From contig CAVEPA010000013.1 of assembly GCA_963617485.1 (NCBI GenBank), positions 1-51,909 of the forward strand: a stretch of DNA of 51,909 nt. Reading direction: 5' to 3'. This DNA is from UBA1757 sp963617485. Lineage in GTDB: Bacteria > Bacteroidota > Bacteroidia > Bacteroidales > UBA1402. Positions 1 through 9,098 of this stretch are shown here, one piece after another. Within the stretch, counting starts at the first letter, position 1. The number at the start of each line of letters is the position of its first letter. The notes beneath the pieces were generated by a model. That model was not told the origin of the DNA and made no database searches. It saw nothing but the letters and a program-made list of their open reading frames with translations. Both the position numbers and the translations under genes were made by a program.

Positions 1-771
1 AACCAGATTGCAGCTTTGTTCCTGGACGCTACCAGCGACATTGTTCCCAACTGGAAACTTGCCACTCCCGACCCTATGGTTACCGTCGGTCTGAAGGCCG
101 AAGGCTTCCGCGTCGAGATGATTATCCGCGGCTACCTGACCGGTTCGGCATGGCGTGAGTACAAGGCCGGTTGCCGTGAGCTCTGCGGTGTCAAACTGCC
201 TGAGGGAATGAAGGAGAACGAGAAGTTCCCGACGCCTATCATCACCCCGACCACCAAGGCCGAAGAGGGCCATGACCTCAATATCTCAAAGGAGGAAATC
301 ATCGCTCAGGGCCTCGTCAGCAAGGAGGACTACGAGCAGATGGAAAAGTACACGTACGCTCTCTTTGCCCGTGGCACTGAAATCGCAGCCCAAAAGGGCC
401 TGATACTCGTCGACACCAAGTACGAGTTCGGCAAGCGCGACGGCAAGGTCATCCTTATCGACGAAATCCATACGCCCGACTCTTCGCGCTACTTCTATGC
501 CGAGGGCTATGAGGAGAAGTTTGCAGCAGGTCAGCCGCAGCGCCAGCTCTCGAAGGAGTTCGTGCGCCAGTGGCTCATCGAGCACAACTTCATGAACGAG
601 CCCGGACAGGTTATGCCCGAGATTACGGACGAATACGCACAGAGTGTAAGCGACCGCTACATCGAGCTCTATGAGCAGGTAACCGACAAAAAATTCGAGA
701 AGGCAGAATGCAGCGACACGCTGGCCCGTATCGAAAAGAATGTCAGCGAATATCTGAAATCGCGAAAATAA
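1..771 (+). CDS. purC: Phosphoribosylaminoimidazole-succinocarboxamide synthase (SAICAR synthase), 5' truncated by window edge
   Basis: This enzyme joins CAIR and aspartate with ATP in de novo purine synthesis in the cytoplasm. The frame is open from base 1 (Asn-Gln-Ile-Ala-Ala...), so the TTG at 16 is internal and the true start lies upstream. 256 residues are visible. Recognisable family motifs are VEMIIRGYLTGSAW near the start, the LILVDTKYEFG strand and the DEIHTPDSSRY segment, which matches the DE(V/I)-(H/L)-TPDSSR signature. The C-terminal part is extended, as in other Bacteroidales PurC. The stop lies 6 nt before purM, so the two purine genes are probably cotranscribed. Identity is secure; only the N-terminal end is missing. 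Confidence 0.96.
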   Translation, partial: NQIAALFLDATSDIVPNWKLATPDPMVTVGLKAEGFRVEMIIRGYLTGSAWREYKAGCRELCGVKLPEGMKENEKFPTPIITPTTKAEEGHDLNISKEEIIAQGLVSKEDYEQMEKYTYALFARGTEIAAQKGLILVDTKYEFGKRDGKVILIDEIHTPDSSRYFYAEGYEEKFAAGQPQRQLSKEFVRQWLIEHNFMNEPGQVMPEITDEYAQSVSDRYIELYEQVTDKKFEKAECSDTLARIEKNVSEYLKSRK

Positions 772-777
772 GCCATC

Positions 778-1953
778 ATGAGCAACGACAGAAGATATCA
801 ACTCAGAGGTGTTTCGGCGGGCAAGGAAGACGTGCACAACGCCATCAAGAACATCGACAAGGGCTTGTATCCGCAGGCCTTCTGCAAGATTATCCCCGAT
901 ATTTTGGGCGGTGATGCCGACTACTGCAACATTATGCATGCCGACGGTGCCGGTACCAAGTCTTCGCTTGCCTACCTTTATTGGAAGGAAACGGGCGATT
1001 TGTCGGTATGGAAAGGCATTGCCCAGGATGCCCTTATCATGAACATCGACGACCTGCTTTGCGTGGGAGCCGTCGACAATATTCTGGTATCGTCCACCAT
1101 AGGACGCAACAAGCACCTGATTCCCGGCGAAGTGATTTCAGCCATTATCAACGGCACGGACGAGCTGCTCGCCGAGCTGCGCGACATGGGTGTGGGCGTG
1201 TATGCCACCGGCGGCGAAACGGCCGATGTAGGCGACTTGGTGCGCACCATCATCGTCGACAGCACGGTAACCTGCCGCATGAAGCGCAGCGACATTATCG
1301 ACAATGCCAATATCCAGGCCGGTGATGTTATCGTGGGTCTGGCTTCGTTCGGACAGGCCACCTACGAGAAGTCTTACAACGGCGGCATGGGCAGCAACGG
1401 CCTTACTTCGGCCCGCCACGATGTTTTCGCCAAATACCTGGCCGAGAAGTACCCCGAAAGTTTCGACCCCAACACGCCCATGGACTTGGTTTATTCGGGC
1501 AAGCTCAAGCTGACCGATGCCATCGAAGGGCTGAGCGGCGTGAATGCCGGCCAGCTGGTACTTTCGCCCACCCGCACCTACGCACCCGTGGTTCGTCAGC
1601 TTATCGACCGGATGCGTCCGCAGATTCACGGCATGGTACACTGCACGGGCGGCGCACAGACCAAGGTGCTGCATTTTGTCAAGAACAAGAAAGTGGTAAA
1701 GAACAACATGTTCCCCATTCCACCGCTGTTCAAGACCATACAGGAACAGTCGGGCACCGATTGGCAGGAGATGTACAAAGTCTTCAACATGGGTCACCGT
1801 CTGGAAGTATATCTGGATGCCGAACAAGCCCAGCAGGTTATCGACATTGCCAAGAGCTTCAACATCGATGCCCGCATCGTGGGCTATGTGGGAGAGTCTT
1901 CGCAGGGCAACCAGCTGATTATCGAAAGCGAATACGGACGTTTTGAATATTGA
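778..1953 (+). CDS. purM: Phosphoribosylformylglycinamidine cyclo-ligase (AIR synthase)
   Basis: It makes aminoimidazole ribotide from FGAM with ATP, a step of purine synthesis. The protein has 391 residues, longer than the roughly 345 of E. coli PurM but the size I recall for the Bacteroidetes form. AIR-synthase features include the N-terminal HADGAGTKSSLAYLY segment, a DALIMNIDDLLCVGA strand (compare the DxxAMCxNDxxxxGA of other PurM), and ATGGETADVGDLVRT. The ATG at 778 follows purC by 6 nt, and the end overlaps any upstream start of prfA by at most 11 nt. It sits in a purC-purM-prfA-pyrF run, mixing nucleotide synthesis with translation. Confidence 0.93.
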   Translation: MSNDRRYQLRGVSAGKEDVHNAIKNIDKGLYPQAFCKIIPDILGGDADYCNIMHADGAGTKSSLAYLYWKETGDLSVWKGIAQDALIMNIDDLLCVGAVDNILVSSTIGRNKHLIPGEVISAIINGTDELLAELRDMGVGVYATGGETADVGDLVRTIIVDSTVTCRMKRSDIIDNANIQAGDVIVGLASFGQATYEKSYNGGMGSNGLTSARHDVFAKYLAEKYPESFDPNTPMDLVYSGKLKLTDAIEGLSGVNAGQLVLSPTRTYAPVVRQLIDRMRPQIHGMVHCTGGAQTKVLHFVKNKKVVKNNMFPIPPLFKTIQEQSGTDWQEMYKVFNMGHRLEVYLDAEQAQQVIDIAKSFNIDARIVGYVGESSQGNQLIIESEYGRFEY

Positions 1954-1957
1954 TGCT

Positions 1958-3046
1958 ATGGCCGCTGCTAACCCCCTTTTGGAAAAACTCGACTGGATAC
2001 AAAGCCGTTTTGAAGAAGTATCCGAACTGATGACACAAAGCGACGTGACATCGGACATGAAACGCTATGCCAAGCTCGGCAAGGAATACAAGGAACTCGA
2101 CACCATCGTCAAGGCGGGCAAGGAATACCGTCAGCTGATAGCCAACATCGAAGAGGCCAAGGACATACTCGAACACGAAAGCGATGCCGATATGCGCGAG
2201 ATGGCCAAGGATGAGCTGTCCGCCAGTCAGGAACGCCAGCCGCAGCTGGAAGAGGAAATCAAGCTGCTGCTGGTTCCGGCCGACCCGCAAGACAGCAAGA
2301 ACGCCATCGTGGAAATTCGCGGCGGCACGGGCGGTGACGAAGCTGCCATCTTTGCCGGCGACCTTTTCCGCATGTACAGCAAGTTCTGCGAAATCAAGGG
2401 CTGGAAAACCGAAGTCACCAGCAGCAGTCCGGGCACCTCGGGCGGCTACAAGGAAATTATCTTCACCGTTGCGGGCGAGAACGTGTACGGCATCCTCAAA
2501 TACGAATCGGGCGTACACCGCGTTCAGCGCGTGCCTCAGACCGAGACTCAGGGCCGTGTGCATACATCGGCCGCCACGGTTGCCGTGTTGCCCGAAGCCG
2601 AAGAATTCGACATCGAACTCAAGGAATCGGATGTGAAGGTGGATACCTTCTGCGCCTCGGGCCCCGGCGGTCAGGGTGTCAACACCACCTATTCGGCCAT
2701 CCGTCTGACGCATATTCCAACGGGTATCGTTGTACAGTGCCAGGACGAGCGCTCGCAACTCAAGAACAAGGCCCACGCTTTTCAGGAATTGCGTACGCGT
2801 ATCTACAACATGGAATACCAGAAGTATCTCGATGAGATTACTTCCAAACGCAAGACCATGGTTTCTACCGGCGACCGTTCGGCCAAAATCCGTACCTACA
2901 ACTATCCGCAGGCGCGCGTCACCGACCATCGCATCAACCTTACTTTGTACAATCTGAGTGCTGTTTTGGACGGCGATTTGCAAGGCATTATCGACCAGTT
3001 GATTATTGCCGAAAACGCCGAACGCCTCAAAGCCAGCGAAATATAA
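1958..3046 (+). CDS. prfA: Peptide chain release factor 1 (RF1)
   Basis: RF1 recognises UAA and UAG in the ribosomal A site and triggers peptide release. The GGQ tripeptide that reaches the peptidyl transferase centre is at residues 237-239 in the context GPGGQGVNTTYSA. The RTYNYPQ segment and the VTDHRIN stretch, typical of RF1, follow. An in-frame TTG at 1943 would overlap purM, but the ATG at 1958 gives the family-typical start MAAANPLLEKLDWI, 4 nt after the purM stop. The protein is 362 residues, a normal length. No methyltransferase gene prmC is adjacent; pyrF follows after 23 nt. Confidence 0.96.
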   Translation: MAAANPLLEKLDWIQSRFEEVSELMTQSDVTSDMKRYAKLGKEYKELDTIVKAGKEYRQLIANIEEAKDILEHESDADMREMAKDELSASQERQPQLEEEIKLLLVPADPQDSKNAIVEIRGGTGGDEAAIFAGDLFRMYSKFCEIKGWKTEVTSSSPGTSGGYKEIIFTVAGENVYGILKYESGVHRVQRVPQTETQGRVHTSAATVAVLPEAEEFDIELKESDVKVDTFCASGPGGQGVNTTYSAIRLTHIPTGIVVQCQDERSQLKNKAHAFQELRTRIYNMEYQKYLDEITSKRKTMVSTGDRSAKIRTYNYPQARVTDHRINLTLYNLSAVLDGDLQGIIDQLIIAENAERLKASEI

Positions 3047-3069
3047 GCAACCGTTTTATCATTGCCATC

Positions 3070-3894
3070 ATGAACAGAGCAAGCCTTATCGAAAACATCA
3101 AACGCAAGAAATCCTTCCTGTGCGTTGGCCTCGATACCGACATCAAGAAAATTCCCCAGCACTTGCTGAGCGAAAAGGACCCCATTTTCGCTTTCAACAA
3201 AGCCATTATCGATGCCACGCAAGACCTGTGCATTGCCTATAAGCCCAATCTAGCCTTTTACGAATGCCAGGGTGTTAAGGGCTGGCAAGCTTTTGCGAAA
3301 ACCGTCAGCTACATCAAGGAACAGTATCCCGACCAGATGATTATCGCCGATGCCAAGAGGGGTGATATCGGCAACACTTCCGATATGTATGCCCGCTCGT
3401 TCTTCGAGGAACTGAACGTTGATGCCGTAACGGTGGCTCCTTATATGGGCGAAGACAGCGTGAAACCCTTCCTGAACTATCCGGGACACTGGGTTATCCT
3501 GCTGGCGCTCACTTCCAACAAAGGCTCGCTGGACTTCCAATTGACGGCCGACAATCAGGGTGAACGTCTGTTCGAGAAGGTTTTGCGCAAATCGCAGCAG
3601 TGGGGCGATCAGGAGAATATGATGTATGTAGTGGGCGCTACCCGTGGCAGTCTCTTCTCCGATATCCGCGCCATCGCTCCCAACCATTTTCTGCTGGTGC
3701 CCGGCATTGGTGCTCAGGGAGGTAGCCTTAAAGAAGTGGTGGAATACGGCATGAACCAAGACTGCGGCCTTATCGTGAACAGCTCTCGCCAGATTATCTA
3801 CGCTTCGCAAGCCGAGGATTTCGCCACTGCAGCCCGTGCCGAAGCCACCAAAGTGCAAAGCGAGATGCAGGCTCATCTTAAACTGATTTTCTAA
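3070..3894 (+). CDS. pyrF: Orotidine 5'-phosphate decarboxylase, type 2
   Basis: It decarboxylates OMP to UMP, the last step of UMP synthesis. The 274-residue length and the FLCVGLDTD start fit the longer type 2 OMP decarboxylases rather than the roughly 230-residue E. coli type. The catalytic DAKRGDIGNTSDMYA segment holds the Asp-Lys charge network. The phosphate-binding region LLVPGIGAQGG and the NSSRQIIYAS segment follow near the C-terminus. The gene starts 23 nt after prfA and ends 26 nt before the HD-domain gene, so it is likely part of the same transcript. Confidence 0.94.
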   Translation: MNRASLIENIKRKKSFLCVGLDTDIKKIPQHLLSEKDPIFAFNKAIIDATQDLCIAYKPNLAFYECQGVKGWQAFAKTVSYIKEQYPDQMIIADAKRGDIGNTSDMYARSFFEELNVDAVTVAPYMGEDSVKPFLNYPGHWVILLALTSNKGSLDFQLTADNQGERLFEKVLRKSQQWGDQENMMYVVGATRGSLFSDIRAIAPNHFLLVPGIGAQGGSLKEVVEYGMNQDCGLIVNSSRQIIYASQAEDFATAARAEATKVQSEMQAHLKLIF

Positions 3895-3920
3895 ATAGCA
3901 ACCCAAATATCAACCGACCT

Positions 3921-5141
3921 ATGTCTACTGCCAAACCGAAAATCATCAACGACCCCGTATTCGGATTTATCAATCTGCCCACGGGTTTTCTGTACGAACT
4001 TTACCAACACCCTTATCTGTACCGCCTGACTCGTATCGCGCAATTGGGTCTTTCACAGATGGTGTACCCAGGTGCCAGACACTGCCGCTTCCAGCACATC
4101 AGCGGGGCAATGTTTCTGGCCACCGAAGCCATACGCCAACTGCGATTGAAAGGTCACGACATTTCCGAGGCCGAAGCCGAAGGGCTGACGGCCGCCGTGA
4201 TGTTGCACGACATCGGTCACGGACCTTTCTCGCATGTACTGGAGCATTCTTTTTTCAATGCCGTGTCGCACGAACAGATTTCGTTGCGGCTCATGGAGAA
4301 GCTCAACGAGGAATTCGGCGGCAAACTCGACATCGCCATACAGATTTTCACCAACCAATATCCCAAACGTTTCCTGCACCAGCTCATTTCGAGCCAGCTG
4401 GACGTTGACCGTCTGGACTACCTGCGCCGCGACAGTTTCTTTACCGGCGTGGTGGAGGGCACTATCGGCTCGGCCCGCATCATCAAAATGCTCAACGTGG
4501 TGAACGACCACTTGGTGGTTGAAGCCAAGGGCATTTATTCGATAGAGAACTTTCTGGTGGCCCGCCGCCTGATGTATTGGCAAGTGTACCTGCACAAGAC
4601 CTCGCTGGCCGCCGAGAAGATGCTCATCAACACCCTGCAGCGCGCCAAAGACCTGATAGCCCAGGGTGTCAGCCTGCCCGCATCGCCCTCACTACTGTTC
4701 TTTTTGGAGCAGCACCTCGCGCCCGGTCAGATTACCGAAGAGGCCTTGCAGCACTTCCTTCAACTGGACGATGAAGATATTTGGCAAGCCTTGAAATACT
4801 GGCAACACAGTCAGGATTTCGTGCTTTCCACCCTTTGCCAGGGTTTGCTGAACCGTCGGCTTTTCAAAGCCTGCCTCAGCAACGAAGCGCCCCAACCCGA
4901 ACGTGTACAGCAAGATTTGGATGCCGTCACAGAGCGCTTCTCAATTAGTCGCGAGGAGGCCAAATATCTGGTTGTCAGCTCGGAAGTTTCCAGCAATATG
5001 TACAACAACCACGAGCAGGATATCGAGATTCTCTACAACGACGGCAGCATCCGTCCTATTGCCGAAGCTTCGGACATGCTCAACATCGATGTACTGTCGA
5101 AAAAGGTGAAAAAGCATCTCTACACCCGCATTAGGATGTAG
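3921..5141 (+). CDS. HD-domain phosphohydrolase (dNTPase-like)
   Basis: This is a 406-residue cytoplasmic protein with an N-terminal HD domain. The metal-binding motif LHDIGHGPFSH places the HD pair at residues 96-97, after an upstream FQHISG histidine. A later LDVDRLDYLRRDS segment (second Asp of the metal site) completes the pattern of the dGTPase/SAMHD1-like HD family. The substrate cannot be told from sequence; dNTPs are the usual guess. In Bacteroides, as far as I recall, this gene stands directly upstream of lpxD. Here an opposite-strand aldehyde dehydrogenase separates them. Its 3' end faces that gene with an 11-nt gap and no visible terminator. Confidence 0.87.
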   Translation: MSTAKPKIINDPVFGFINLPTGFLYELYQHPYLYRLTRIAQLGLSQMVYPGARHCRFQHISGAMFLATEAIRQLRLKGHDISEAEAEGLTAAVMLHDIGHGPFSHVLEHSFFNAVSHEQISLRLMEKLNEEFGGKLDIAIQIFTNQYPKRFLHQLISSQLDVDRLDYLRRDSFFTGVVEGTIGSARIIKMLNVVNDHLVVEAKGIYSIENFLVARRLMYWQVYLHKTSLAAEKMLINTLQRAKDLIAQGVSLPASPSLLFFLEQHLAPGQITEEALQHFLQLDDEDIWQALKYWQHSQDFVLSTLCQGLLNRRLFKACLSNEAPQPERVQQDLDAVTERFSISREEAKYLVVSSEVSSNMYNNHEQDIEILYNDGSIRPIAEASDMLNIDVLSKKVKKHLYTRIRM

Positions 5142-5152
5142 TCAAAATTTCC

Positions 5153-6547
5153 TCAGACTAACTTCTTGATAAAGCGGAAAGCCTTGTAAGGCATGTAGCG
5201 GAAAGGCACATCCAGCCAAGTACTGGAGGCGACCACCGTGCGGCTATGGCTGAAAGCCTCGAAGCTTTTGCGTCCGTGATAGGCATTCATGCCCGAATTG
5301 CCCACGCCGCCGAAGGGTAGTTTTTCGTTGGTGATGTGCATGATGGTGTCGTTGATGCAAGCTCCGCCCGAAATACAGTTTTCCAGCAAACGCCAAGCTT
5401 CTTTTTCGTTGCCGAAGCAGTAGCAGGCCAAGGGATGTTCGCGTGCGTTGATGTAGGCGATGCACTTGTCTGTAAAGCTAGTCTCCTTGTCGTCGAAAGT
5501 AATGATGGGCAGCACCGGGCCGAAAATTTCTTCTTCCATCACCTTGGCATCAGGCTGCAAATGGTCTAGCAGAGCGGGTTCGATAAAGCGGGTCCGCTCC
5601 TCGCAACGGCCGCCGTACAGCAGTTGGCCTTCCTTCAGATAAGCGCTCACGCGGGCATACGCCTTGTCGCTGACCATGCGCACATAATGCGGCGAGGTGG
5701 CAATGTCGCTGCCGTGCAAGCGTCTGATGCTGTGCGCATAAGCTTGTACAAAAGCCTCTTTGATTTCGGCATGCAATATCAAATAGTCGGGAGCAATACA
5801 GGTCTGGCCGCAGTTGAGGGTCTTGCCCCAAGCTATGCGCTTGGCCGCCAAAGCGATGTTGGCATCCTTGTTGACTATGCAGGGGCTTTTTCCACCGAGT
5901 TCAAGCACTACAGGTGTCAGATGTTCGGCAGCGGCCCGCATCACTTCACGGCCCAACAAAGGGCTGCCGGTGAAGAATATCAAATCGAAACGCTCGGCCA
6001 GCAGCGCTTGGTTCACATCGCGATGACCTTGAACAAGCTTAATATAGCCCTCATCGAAACTGGCGCTAACCATCTCGTCGAGTACGCGGGCCACATTCGG
6101 CACATAGGGTGAGGGTTTGAGTATGGCCGTGCACCCGGCCGAAATGGCACCCACCAGCGGGTTCAGCAGCAGTTGCACCGGATAGTTCCAAGGCGCAATA
6201 ATCAGAGTGCAGCCCAAAGGCATTTGCTGCACGTACGAACGCGAAGGAAACATCTTGAGCGGCGTGGCATAGCGACGGCGACGCGTCCAAGACGACAAAT
6301 GTCTGAGATGTTGGCGTATTTCGGCATAAACGATGCTGATTTCGGTCAGATAGGCTTCCTCGTACGATTTGTGCAAATCTTGCCAAAGCGCGTCGCAAAG
6401 GGGCTTTTCCCATTGTTTGAGCGCAGCTTCCAGTTTTTTGAGCATGCGACGGCGGAAAGCCAGGTCACGACTTTGGTTGGTAGCGAAAAAGCGGCGTTGT
6501 GCCTGTACGGCCTCGCCGACAACGGTGGTGGATGTTGTATGCGTCAT
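5153..6547 (-). CDS. NAD(P)-dependent aldehyde dehydrogenase (class 3-like)
   Basis: It oxidises an aldehyde to the acid; the physiological aldehyde is unknown. The 464-residue length and overall pattern resemble the fatty-aldehyde/class 3 ALDH group rather than the 490-500 residue betaine-aldehyde type. Active-site residues are visible: Asn121 in APWNYP, Glu216 in LELGGKSP and the nucleophile Cys250 in CGQTCIAPDY. The FFTGSPLLG cofactor loop is also present. The C-terminus ends in an aromatic-basic tail (FRFIKKLV). It is a single-gene unit transcribed against its neighbours and sits between the HD gene and lpxD. A possible -7 element for it is noted separately. Confidence 0.9.
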   Translation of the reverse strand: MTHTTSTTVVGEAVQAQRRFFATNQSRDLAFRRRMLKKLEAALKQWEKPLCDALWQDLHKSYEEAYLTEISIVYAEIRQHLRHLSSWTRRRRYATPLKMFPSRSYVQQMPLGCTLIIAPWNYPVQLLLNPLVGAISAGCTAILKPSPYVPNVARVLDEMVSASFDEGYIKLVQGHRDVNQALLAERFDLIFFTGSPLLGREVMRAAAEHLTPVVLELGGKSPCIVNKDANIALAAKRIAWGKTLNCGQTCIAPDYLILHAEIKEAFVQAYAHSIRRLHGSDIATSPHYVRMVSDKAYARVSAYLKEGQLLYGGRCEERTRFIEPALLDHLQPDAKVMEEEIFGPVLPIITFDDKETSFTDKCIAYINAREHPLACYCFGNEKEAWRLLENCISGGACINDTIMHITNEKLPFGGVGNSGMNAYHGRKSFEAFSHSRTVVASSTWLDVPFRYMPYKAFRFIKKLV

Positions 6548-6566
6548 AGTAAGTTAGTATCTTTGC
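6535..6566 (+). promoter_or_regulatory. Promoter for the lpxD-lpxC/fabZ-lpxA operon
   Basis: TTG at 6535-6537, a 20-nt spacer, then TATCTTTGC at 6558-6566 match the Bacteroidetes primary sigma factor pattern. The -33 half lies inside the start of the divergent aldehyde dehydrogenase. The predicted start near 6573 gives a leader of about 95 nt before lpxD. Confidence 0.6.
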
Positions 6567-6576
6567 AGCCCTGTCC

Positions 6577-6585
6577 GCAAATTTA
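6577..6585 (-). promoter_or_regulatory. Possible -7 element for the aldehyde dehydrogenase gene
   Basis: On the minus strand this reads TAAATTTGC, a fit to the Bacteroidetes -7 consensus TAnnTTTGC, about 30 nt upstream of the gene's ATG. I see no good TTTG at the -33 distance, so this is a half-match only. Confidence 0.35.
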
Positions 6586-6667
6586 CGGGAAAGATTTGTA
6601 ACATTTCTATGCTGAGAGCGTCTAACCCTTGAATTAATCTCAGGCAGCGACTCAAAACTTGATAATT

Positions 6668-7708
6668 ATGGAGTTTACAGCTCAACAGATTGCTGATTAT
6701 CTGCAAGGAACAGTCGAGGGCGACCCCAACGCAGTAGTCACGACTTTCAATAAGATAGAGGAAGGTAAACCCGGAGGAATCTCCTTTTTGGCCAACCCCA
6801 AGTACACCCATTATATTTACGAATCGAAGGCCAGCATCATCTTGGTAAACAAGGACTTCGTTCCCGAAAAGCCCATTGCCGCCACTTTGGTGCGCGTAGA
6901 CAACGCCTACGAGTGCCTGGCCAAGCTTATGCAGATGGCCGTCACCTGCAAGCCCCGGCGCAAGAAGATTTCATGGCGTAGCCGCATTGCTTGCTCGGCC
7001 AAAATCGGCAAGGGTGTCTACGTGGGCGCTTTCAGCTACATTTCCAAAAAATCCGTTATCGGCAAGAACAGCCAAATATATCCACAGGTTTTCGTGGGCG
7101 AGAACGTCCATATCGGCGACAACTGCATCATCTATCCCGGTGTCAAGATTTACCACGACTGCGTTATCGGCAACAACTGCATTTTGCACGCCGGCGTGGT
7201 TATCGGCGGTGACGGCTTCGGTTTCGCCCCGCAAAGCGACGGCAGCTACAAAAAGATTCCCCAGTTGGGCAACGTGGTGATAGAAGACAACGTGGAAATC
7301 GGTGCAAATACAACGGTAGACCGCGCCACTATGGGTTCTACTATCGTCCACAAGGGCGTGAAGATTGACAACCTCAACCAAGTGGCTCATAATGTAGAGG
7401 TTGGCGAAAATACGGTGATGGCAGCGCAGAGCGGCATAGCCGGTTCGTCGAAGGTGGGCCGTCAGTGCATGATAGGCGGACAGGTTGGCATAGCCGGACA
7501 CCTGCACATTGCCGACCACAGCACCTTGGCCGCCCAAACAGGGGTTATTTCCGATGTCAAGGCCGACACCGCACCGCTGCTCGGTTCGCCATCGCTTCCC
7601 ATCAAACAATACATGAAGTCTTATGCCTTGTTCCGCAAATTTCCCGACATCTACAAGGAACTGCAACAATTGCGCAAGGAATTGGACGAACTCAAAAACA
7701 AGCAATAG
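6668..7708 (+). CDS. lpxD: UDP-3-O-(3-hydroxyacyl)glucosamine N-acyltransferase
   Basis: LpxD adds the N-linked hydroxyacyl chain from acyl-ACP to UDP-3-O-acyl-glucosamine, the third step of lipid A synthesis. The first 100 residues form the uridine-binding domain (MEFTAQQIADYLQGTVEG...). From about residue 105 there are left-handed beta-helix hexapeptide repeats (IGKNS, VHIGDN, VIGNN, VEIGANTTVDRAT). The catalytic His lies in the NLNQVAHNVEVG segment. A TTG at 6659 is in frame, but the ATG at 6668 gives the usual family start. The protein is 346 residues with a coiled C-terminal helix (ELQQLRKELDEL). It is first in the lipid A operon, 3 nt before lpxC/fabZ. Confidence 0.95.
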   Translation: MEFTAQQIADYLQGTVEGDPNAVVTTFNKIEEGKPGGISFLANPKYTHYIYESKASIILVNKDFVPEKPIAATLVRVDNAYECLAKLMQMAVTCKPRRKKISWRSRIACSAKIGKGVYVGAFSYISKKSVIGKNSQIYPQVFVGENVHIGDNCIIYPGVKIYHDCVIGNNCILHAGVVIGGDGFGFAPQSDGSYKKIPQLGNVVIEDNVEIGANTTVDRATMGSTIVHKGVKIDNLNQVAHNVEVGENTVMAAQSGIAGSSKVGRQCMIGGQVGIAGHLHIADHSTLAAQTGVISDVKADTAPLLGSPSLPIKQYMKSYALFRKFPDIYKELQQLRKELDELKNKQ

Positions 7709-7711
7709 TAC

Positions 7712-9097
7712 ATGGATCAGCAACTCACACTCAAAGATAGTTTCAGTGTTGAAGGCAAAGGCCTGCACACCGGCCTGTACCTCAAGGCCACTTTTAGACC
7801 TGCCGCCGTTGGGACGGGCATCCGTTTCAGACGCGTCGACTTGGAAGACCAGCCGGAAATTCGCGCACTGGCCGATTTTGTAGAACATACCGAAAGAGGC
7901 ACCGTGCTGGAGAAAGACGGTGTAACGGTAAGCACCATTGAACATGCCTGCGCAGCTCTTTATGCCGCCGGCATCGACAACTGCATCATCGAGGTGGACG
8001 GCCCCGAAGTTCCCATCCTCGACGGCAGTGCCATAGAATTTGTGCGCGGCATCGAGAAGGTAGGCATTTTGGAACAGAACGCCGAGAAAGACTATTACAT
8101 CGTTCACGAAAAGATAGAGGTAAGCGACCCCCAAACAGGTGCATCGCTCATCGCCCTGCCTTACGACAGTTTCAGCATCACCTGCCTTATCAGCTTCAAC
8201 TCGCCCATTCTGAACAACCAGTTCGCCCGCTTGCAGCGCATGTCCGACTTCGGCAAGGAAATAGCCGCCTGCCGCACCTTTGTGTTCGTACGCGAAATAG
8301 AGCAGCTCCTCAAGCACAACCTTATCAAGGGTGGCGATTTGGACAATGCCTTGGTTATCTACGACCAGCCTACTTCGAGCGATTACCTGAACCACATCGC
8401 CGACCTGATGCAGATTCCACGCAAGGACAACTACGAACTGGGCTATATCAACAACCAGCCGCTGCGCTTCGAGAACGAACCTGCACGTCACAAGTTGCTC
8501 GACCTGACGGGCGATATTTCCCTTATCGGCAAACCGCTCAAAGGACATATCATCGCCACGCGCCCGGGCCACAAAATCAACAATCAGCTGGCTCGCCAGA
8601 TACGCGCCGAGATCAAGCGTCAGGAAGTGCGCGCACCCCGTGTCAACCTTACCGACCAGCCCTTGTACGACAGCATGCAGATACGCGAAATCTTGCCTCA
8701 CCGCTGGCCTTTCCAGTTGGTAGACAAAGTGATGGGTATCGAGAAAAAGAGCATCATATCGGTCAAGAATGTCACCATCAACGAGAGCTTCTTTGTAGGG
8801 CATTTCCCCGACGAGCCCGTCATGCCCGGCATGCTGCAGCTGGAAGCTCTGGCCCAAACGGGAGCTTTGTACATTCTGTCGCAGATGGACGACCCCAAAC
8901 AATATCTCACCTTTCTTACCAAGATTGACTACGCCCGTTTCCGAGGCAAAGTGAAACCGGGCGATACTTTGGTGATGAAGGTTATCCAGACTATGCCGCT
9001 CATGCACGGCGTATCCAAAATGAAAGGCTATGCTTTTGTGGGCAGCGAACTGGTAACCGAAGTGGAGATGTCAGCGATATTCCAAAAAAAACAATAA
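7712..9097 (+). CDS. lpxC/fabZ: Bifunctional UDP-3-O-acyl-GlcNAc deacetylase / 3-hydroxyacyl-ACP dehydratase
   Basis: This is the Bacteroidetes fusion of LpxC (roughly residues 1-310) and FabZ (roughly 315-461). The LpxC half shows the TIEHACAAL zinc histidine, the RHKLLDLTGD zinc His/Asp site and the RPGHKINN catalytic region. It is an essential committed step of lipid A synthesis. The FabZ half begins at IREILPHRWPFQLVD and carries the active-site GHFPDEPVMPGML motif. It dehydrates 3-hydroxyacyl-ACP in fatty acid elongation. Linking both activities in one chain ties the fate of hydroxyacyl-ACP to lipid A or to phospholipid. It starts 3 nt after lpxD and ends 1 nt before lpxA. Confidence 0.96.
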   Translation: MDQQLTLKDSFSVEGKGLHTGLYLKATFRPAAVGTGIRFRRVDLEDQPEIRALADFVEHTERGTVLEKDGVTVSTIEHACAALYAAGIDNCIIEVDGPEVPILDGSAIEFVRGIEKVGILEQNAEKDYYIVHEKIEVSDPQTGASLIALPYDSFSITCLISFNSPILNNQFARLQRMSDFGKEIAACRTFVFVREIEQLLKHNLIKGGDLDNALVIYDQPTSSDYLNHIADLMQIPRKDNYELGYINNQPLRFENEPARHKLLDLTGDISLIGKPLKGHIIATRPGHKINNQLARQIRAEIKRQEVRAPRVNLTDQPLYDSMQIREILPHRWPFQLVDKVMGIEKKSIISVKNVTINESFFVGHFPDEPVMPGMLQLEALAQTGALYILSQMDDPKQYLTFLTKIDYARFRGKVKPGDTLVMKVIQTMPLMHGVSKMKGYAFVGSELVTEVEMSAIFQKKQ

Positions 9098-9098
9098 G

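Noticed and set aside
1943..1957. TTG start of prfA overlapping purM
   Set aside because: The ATG at 1958 gives the family-typical N-terminus and normal length.
6971..9007. A 678-codon minus-strand open frame opposite lpxD and lpxC/fabZ
   Set aside because: The composition (His/Gly/Val-rich, no motif) is that of a shadow of the well-supported lipid A genes.
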